Source: Thermomicrobiaceae bacterium (GTDB lineage: Bacteria; Chloroflexota; Chloroflexia; Thermomicrobiales; Thermomicrobiaceae). From it: DNA of 5,198 bases. Position 1 is the first letter of the stretch. Each line of letters starts with the position of its first letter. Positions 5,164 through 5,198 of this stretch are shown here, piece after piece. The position numbers were made by a program, and so were the translations under genes. The notes below the pieces were generated by a model that had not been told where the DNA came from, made no database searches, and worked only from the letters and a program-made list of their open reading frames with translations. The stretch lies in assembly GCA_007123655.1 (NCBI GenBank), contig SKKR01000055.1:1-5198 (forward strand), given 5' to 3'.

Positions 5164-5198
5164 GTGATTCCTTACCTCAAGCCAATCAAACGTTTGGC
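5164..5198 (+). CDS. Possible start of a further gene, cut by the window edge
   Basis: After the glycosyltransferase stop, a GTG at 5164 opens a frame that reads VIPYLKPIKRL and runs off the window. An in-frame TAA at 5155 prevents an upstream start. A six-codon frame, MKRPIK and stop (5142-5162), overlaps the previous stop by ATGA and ends one base before the GTG, which would allow coupled reinitiation. AAAAGG at 5145-5150 is a distant ribosome binding site. The position suggests another polysaccharide gene, such as a chain-length or membrane protein, but eleven codons cannot identify it. Confidence 0.3.
   Translation, partial: MIPYLKPIKRL

Overview
The window reads as bacterial chromosome with fairly high GC, Shine-Dalgarno-led genes and long, hairpin-rich spacers. 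The best guess at lineage is a Chloroflexota-type (Thermomicrobia-like) bacterium. That rests only on the general look of the proteins, especially the epimerase and WecG-type transferase pair, so treat it as weak inference.

Layout. (1) 1-687, plus strand: the 3' part of a class A beta-lactamase-fold protein. It keeps the SDN motif but lacks both lysines of the usual SxxK and KTG motifs, so it looks like a pseudoenzyme or a non-beta-lactamase relative. (2) 688-887: a spacer between convergent genes, with a compact foldable element (735-809) and a terminator-like hairpin (828-863). (3) 888-1139, minus strand: a small unrecognised 83-residue protein with a clear ribosome binding site. Its likely promoter is overlapped by two perfect palindromes. 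(4) 1140-1869: about 730 bases with no convincing gene. It holds a good plus-strand promoter (1431-1459). A long complementary helix starts at the predicted transcript 5' end and closes a domain of about 147 nt. A terminator-like hairpin with a T-tract follows at 1742-1773. This is the most interesting part of the window: a candidate structured small RNA, or an attenuating leader of the exopolysaccharide genes. (5) 1870-2667: a short polyprenyl-phosphate sugar-1-phosphate transferase that starts a polysaccharide repeat unit. (6) 2668-3271: about 600 bases without a gene but with four strong stem-loops. (7) 3272-5145: a CDP-paratose 2-epimerase-like SDR protein, coupled by an ATGA overlap to a WecG/TagA/CpsF-family glycosyltransferase. 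(8) 5164-5198: the first codons of a possible further gene.

How the genes fit together. The initiating transferase would load the first sugar phosphate on undecaprenyl phosphate. The WecG-type enzyme would add a following sugar to the lipid-linked acceptor. The epimerase would supply or modify a nucleotide sugar. Together they look like the start of an exopolysaccharide or cell-surface glycan cluster that continues past the right edge. The two left-hand genes appear unrelated to it.
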